From NCBI GenBank assembly GCA_019114645.1, contig DXFC01000137.1:1-7773 (forward strand): DNA of 7,773 bases, written 5' to 3'. A model generated the notes under the pieces. That model saw nothing but the letters and a program-made list of their open reading frames with translations. It was not told where the DNA came from and did no database searches. The stretch is from Candidatus Halomonas stercoripullorum (GTDB lineage: Bacteria > Pseudomonadota > Gammaproteobacteria > Pseudomonadales > Halomonadaceae). Positions 5,216 through 7,773 of the stretch are shown in pieces. Position numbers and translations under genes: made by a program. Numbering within the stretch: position 1 is the stretch's first letter; each line of letters opens with the position of its first letter.

Positions 5216-5683
5216 CTAGTGAAGACTATTGGGCCAATTTTTATGGAACTGTAAAGCGGCTTGTGCGGCCTGTAACACAGGCTCCCGCCACTCGGCTTCT
5301 ACCGTCAGCCGTTCACGATCTTCACGCATGCGGTCACGCGGCGAGAGTTTCTGGCGTGCCGAGTGGGTATGTAAATGCCGGGTGCGACGATACACCTCGC
5401 CAAAAGGCTGGAAGCTTGGCCGCTCAATGAGCTGGGGATCAAGAATGTCGAGCAACAGCTTGCAGCGCCAGGCCCCCTCGGTAATATCGACTTGCTCTTG
5501 TACCAACGCAGACGCCACGATTTGCAGGTTCTCCAGGCAGTTCTCATGGGCACGGCGCAACTCGTCCTCATGAAAAGCCTGACGGCGGCGTACTTCTTTC
5601 CAGAGCCTGAACGCATAGACCGCCAGGCCAATGATGATGACTGTGCCCAAGGCCAGCAGAACAAGTGCCGTTGTCATCGTCAT
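5216..5683 (-). CDS. DUF2489-type membrane-anchored protein of unknown function
   Basis: The product is 155 residues with no known activity. It has one N-terminal transmembrane segment (about residues 5-26: a run of Leu, Ala, Ile and Val) followed by L-W-K-E-V-R-R-R, which suggests a cytoplasmic C-terminal part. The body is helical and charged. It includes E-N-L-Q-I-V-A-S-A-L-V-Q-E-Q-V-D-I-T-E-G-A-W-R-C-K and, further on, L-L-L-D-I-L, F-G-E-V-Y and T-H-S-A-R-Q, a pattern I recall from the DUF2489 family of gammaproteobacteria. Three ATGs compete (5695, 5683, 5677). The one at 5683 has GGAG at 5693-5690, six bases upstream, while 5695 has none. It follows ctaB by 66 bases and may share its transcript; no terminator is seen between them or after it. 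Confidence 0.8.
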   Translation of the reverse strand: MTMTTALVLLALGTVIIIGLAVYAFRLWKEVRRRQAFHEDELRRAHENCLENLQIVASALVQEQVDITEGAWRCKLLLDILDPQLIERPSFQPFGEVYRRTRHLHTHSARQKLSPRDRMREDRERLTVEAEWREPVLQAAQAALQFHKNWPNSLH

Positions 5684-5689
5684 GAGGGG

Positions 5690-5742
5690 CTCCATAGGCT
5701 GAATTTTCGGCGATTGTACCTGATCAGCCCCGACACATCGCC
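5690..5742 (-). promoter_or_regulatory. ctaB-DUF2489 spacer: ribosome binding site and weak promoter candidate
   Basis: GGAG (5693-5690) is well placed for the ATG at 5683. Upstream, TACAAT (5718-5713) matches five of six -10 bases, but no good -35 box lies at the right distance. The spacer also holds an inverted repeat GGCGAT/ATCGCC (5742-5737 and 5714-5709) around the palindrome CTGATCAG (5720-5727), which could be an operator or chance. Read-through from ctaB is an equally good explanation. Confidence 0.3.
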
Positions 5743-5749
5743 CTCGGCA

Positions 5750-6688
5750 CTAGAGCACCCATAACCTTGCATAATGGTCCAGCAACAACACGCCAAACAC
5801 CCCGAGAATGTAGCGGATCGAGAACCAGAACGCCGCCAGGGGAGCCTTGGGGTCCACACCACGCCACACTCTCCAGTTCCAGACCATGAAGCGGACGTTG
5901 AGCACCGTCACGCCCACCAGGTAAACCGCCCCACTCATGCCGATAACAAACGGCAGTAGCGTCACGGCCACAGTCAGCCAGCCATACAACCAAACCTGCA
6001 AACGGGTAAAGGCTTCGCCATGGGTCACCGGCAGCATCGGCACTTCGGCACGCGCATATTCATCGCGCTTGTGAATCGCCAGGGCCCAAAAGTGCGGCGG
6101 CGTCCAGGCAAACACGATCAACACCAGCAGCAGCGGCTCCGGCCCCAACTGGCCCGTCACTGCAGTCCAGCCCAGCATCGGCGGTGCCGCACCCGCCACG
6201 CCACCGATAACGATATTCTGCGGCGTGGCATGTTTAAGGAAAGCGGTATAGATCAAGGCATAGCCGATCAAGGACCCCAGCGTCAGCCACGCCGTCAGCG
6301 CATTCACCTGCCACAGCAACAAACCGATCCCGGCGATGGAAAGCAACGTGGCCCAGGCCAGCGCCAACACGACCGGCATTCGCTCGCTGGCCACAGGCCG
6401 CCTTGCGGTACGCAACATCAACATATCGAGACGCCGGTCAACCACATGGTTAAAGGCCGCCGCTCCCCCGGCCGCCAACCCGATCCCCGTCAGGCCGAAC
6501 ACCACCACCGACAGGTCGGGCAGCGTCGGCGTGGCCAACGCCATCCCCACCAGAGAGCACACCAGCATCACGGCGACGACCCGGGGCTTGCACAGCGTAA
6601 GCAGATCCCGCCAACCCCAGCCGGAACCGACCAGTTGAGCCCACGCCAGGCGTGGCTCACCCGTACGTTTCAGCAGCGCGTTAGACAT
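5750..6688 (-). CDS. ctaB: Protohaem IX farnesyltransferase (haem O synthase)
   Basis: CtaB (also called CyoE) is an inner-membrane prenyltransferase that adds a farnesyl group to haem B to make haem O for terminal oxidases. The product is 312 residues, slightly longer than E. coli CyoE because of a polar N-terminal stretch (1-27). About nine transmembrane helices are apparent. The UbiA-family first Asp-rich motif is N80-H-V-V-D84-R-R-L-D88-M-L-M-L-R-T-A-R-R-P. Y-T-A-F-L-K-H-A-T-P-Q-N (147-158), G-A-A-P-P-M-L-G-W (166-174) and W-T-P-P-H-F-W-A-L-A-I-H-K-R-D209-E-Y (195-211) follow, all signatures of this enzyme. The ATG at 6688 has AGGAG seven bases upstream, inside the end of ctaA, and the genes overlap by 8 bases, implying translational coupling. 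Its product is the substrate of CtaA. Confidence 0.97.
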   Translation of the reverse strand: MSNALLKRTGEPRLAWAQLVGSGWGWRDLLTLCKPRVVAVMLVCSLVGMALATPTLPDLSVVVFGLTGIGLAAGGAAAFNHVVDRRLDMLMLRTARRPVASERMPVVLALAWATLLSIAGIGLLLWQVNALTAWLTLGSLIGYALIYTAFLKHATPQNIVIGGVAGAAPPMLGWTAVTGQLGPEPLLLVLIVFAWTPPHFWALAIHKRDEYARAEVPMLPVTHGEAFTRLQVWLYGWLTVAVTLLPFVIGMSGAVYLVGVTVLNVRFMVWNWRVWRGVDPKAPLAAFWFSIRYILGVFGVLLLDHYARLWVL

Positions 6689-7769
6689 GTACCCACTCCT
6701 TCTTGCGTCGCGTTGAACAGGTCACCGGAACCGTTTCCTGCCAATGCCAGATCGCCAGCACCAACAGCATCACCAATGCCACCGCCCCCGCCGTATGCAA
6801 CAGCGCCAGCCATAGCGGCAGCCACAGCAGTACATTGGCGATTCCCATCCCCACCTGAACAGCATAGGTCACCAGCAACCCGGCCAGCCATGGCCGCAGG
6901 GTGGTTTCGCGCCAATAACGCACCGCCAGGCCCGCCAGCGCCAGCCCCAGCAGCAATGCACCCAGGCGGTGCCCCACCTGTATCGCCGTACGTGCATCGG
7001 CATGTAGCTGGCCATGCAGGTAATTCGGCCCTACTGTCTGGGTCAGATGAAAACCTTCGCTCCAGTCCATGTCAGGCCACCACTGTCCGTTGCAGGTGGG
7101 GAAACCCTGGCAGGCAATACCGGCGTAATTGCTCGACACCCAGCCACCCAGCGCCAGCTGCAATACCAGCATAAGCATCGCCACCCCCCACCACGGGCTC
7201 AAGCGCCGTCGCGGGCCCGGCGTGCTCGTTTTAGCCCCCGACTCCGCGCGCTCTACCAACACACCCTTCTGGACAAAGCGCCGCAGGCGCAAATGCAGCC
7301 ACAGAAACAGCACCAGTACCGAGAGCCCGCCCAGCAGATGCAGCGTCACCACCTGCGGCCACAATTTGAGGGTGACGGTAAAGGCACCAAACGCTCCCTG
7401 CAGCAGGATGACACCGAGTAGCGCCAGGTTGGCCCGCCAGGGATACCCCGCCCGCCGCCGATAGCACGCTCCCAGCACCAGCAAGGCAATCACCAGCAGG
7501 CCCAGCGTCGAGGCCACATAGCGATGGATCATCTCGACCCATGCCTTGAAAGCTTCCAGCGGTGCCTCGGGGGTGTGCACCATGGCCCGCTCCGCATCCG
7601 GCACCACCAGGCGACCGTAGCAGCCCGGCCAGTCGGGACACCCCAGGCCGGCATCCACCAGGCGTGTCCAGACCCCAATCAGGATCACCACGGCGGTAAA
7701 CAGCACGCCGACAAGGCTCAACACCCACAACAGACGCAGCCGCAGGCAACGCCTGTCATCACCACACAT
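6681..7769 (-). CDS. ctaA: Haem A synthase (CtaA/COX15 family), 5' end near window edge
   Basis: CtaA oxidises the C8 methyl of haem O to a formyl group, making haem A for aa3-type cytochrome c oxidase. The product reads as 362 residues with about eight transmembrane helices in two similar halves. The first half has T-R-L-V-D-A-G-L-G-C44-P-D-W-P-G-C50-Y-G, an extracytoplasmic Cys pair. E79-M-I-H82-R follows (catalytic Glu and haem-ligand His of the family), then H144. The second half repeats the plan with C220/C226, G-H267-R and L-L-H325-T. A polar, basic linker (about 162-192) joins the halves. The ATG at 7769 is the first visible start, but only four bases precede it, so the ribosome binding site and any earlier start lie outside. 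No cytochrome oxidase subunit gene is in view; they would be expected upstream. Confidence 0.95.
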   Translation of the reverse strand: MCGDDRRCLRLRLLWVLSLVGVLFTAVVILIGVWTRLVDAGLGCPDWPGCYGRLVVPDAERAMVHTPEAPLEAFKAWVEMIHRYVASTLGLLVIALLVLGACYRRRAGYPWRANLALLGVILLQGAFGAFTVTLKLWPQVVTLHLLGGLSVLVLFLWLHLRLRRFVQKGVLVERAESGAKTSTPGPRRRLSPWWGVAMLMLVLQLALGGWVSSNYAGIACQGFPTCNGQWWPDMDWSEGFHLTQTVGPNYLHGQLHADARTAIQVGHRLGALLLGLALAGLAVRYWRETTLRPWLAGLLVTYAVQVGMGIANVLLWLPLWLALLHTAGAVALVMLLVLAIWHWQETVPVTCSTRRKKEWVHV

Positions 7770-7773
7770 CGTC

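Noticed and set aside
6020..7174. A 384-codon plus-strand open frame opposite ctaA and ctaB
   Set aside because: It is rich in Arg, Gln, His and Pro, typical of a shadow of membrane-protein codons, with no domain similarity I recognise. The minus-strand genes explain the region fully.

Overview
The window reads as a conserved housekeeping stretch of a gammaproteobacterial chromosome of moderately high GC. Protein sequence similarity recalled from memory points to a Halomonas-like or other Oceanospirillales/Pseudomonas-side lineage (for example, IF3 keeps a Thr-Ile-Lys-Arg N terminus as in Pseudomonas, and ThrRS has Asn-Cys-Pro-Cys-His at its zinc site). This is inference, not a search result. 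Every gene I can support lies on the minus strand, so transcription runs from position 7773 towards 1.

In transcription order, the right end holds a haem A biosynthesis pair, ctaA (7769-6681) and ctaB/cyoE (6688-5750), which overlap by 8 bases. They are followed by a small one-helix membrane protein of the DUF2489 type (about 5683-5216). A 255-base gap carries a promoter candidate and a structured 5' leader for an outer-membrane lipoprotein with a glycine zipper and an OmpA peptidoglycan-binding domain (4960-4259). That gene ends at a clear intrinsic terminator (4217-4187).

Next comes the classic translation operon thrS (4022-2124), infC (about 2063-1524), rpmI (1440-1246), rplT (1211-858) and the first 244 codons of pheS (732 to the window edge). 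Threonyl- and phenylalanyl-tRNA synthetases, initiation factor 3 and ribosomal proteins L35 and L20 are made together, as in Escherichia coli.

The genes are ordinary; the interest lies in the regulatory layers between them. (1) The thrS leader has a perfect 7-bp stem with a 7-base loop, CUGGUAU, which matches a tRNA-Thr(GGU) anticodon loop, just upstream of the thrS ribosome binding site. A second stem-loop about 80 bases further upstream again shows UGGUA. Together they resemble the two-arm operator through which E. coli ThrRS represses its own mRNA. (2) infC has no well-placed ATG giving full length; the full-length IF3 most likely starts at a non-canonical AUC (or ACG), the basis of IF3 self-control in E. 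coli. (3) Between rplT and pheS lies a near-perfect terminator hairpin preceded by a 12-codon open frame, arranged like the E. coli pheST attenuator but with only one Phe codon. (4) The lipoprotein mRNA probably begins with two tandem hairpins. I see no mobile element, CRISPR array, tRNA or rRNA gene, and no wholly novel system.
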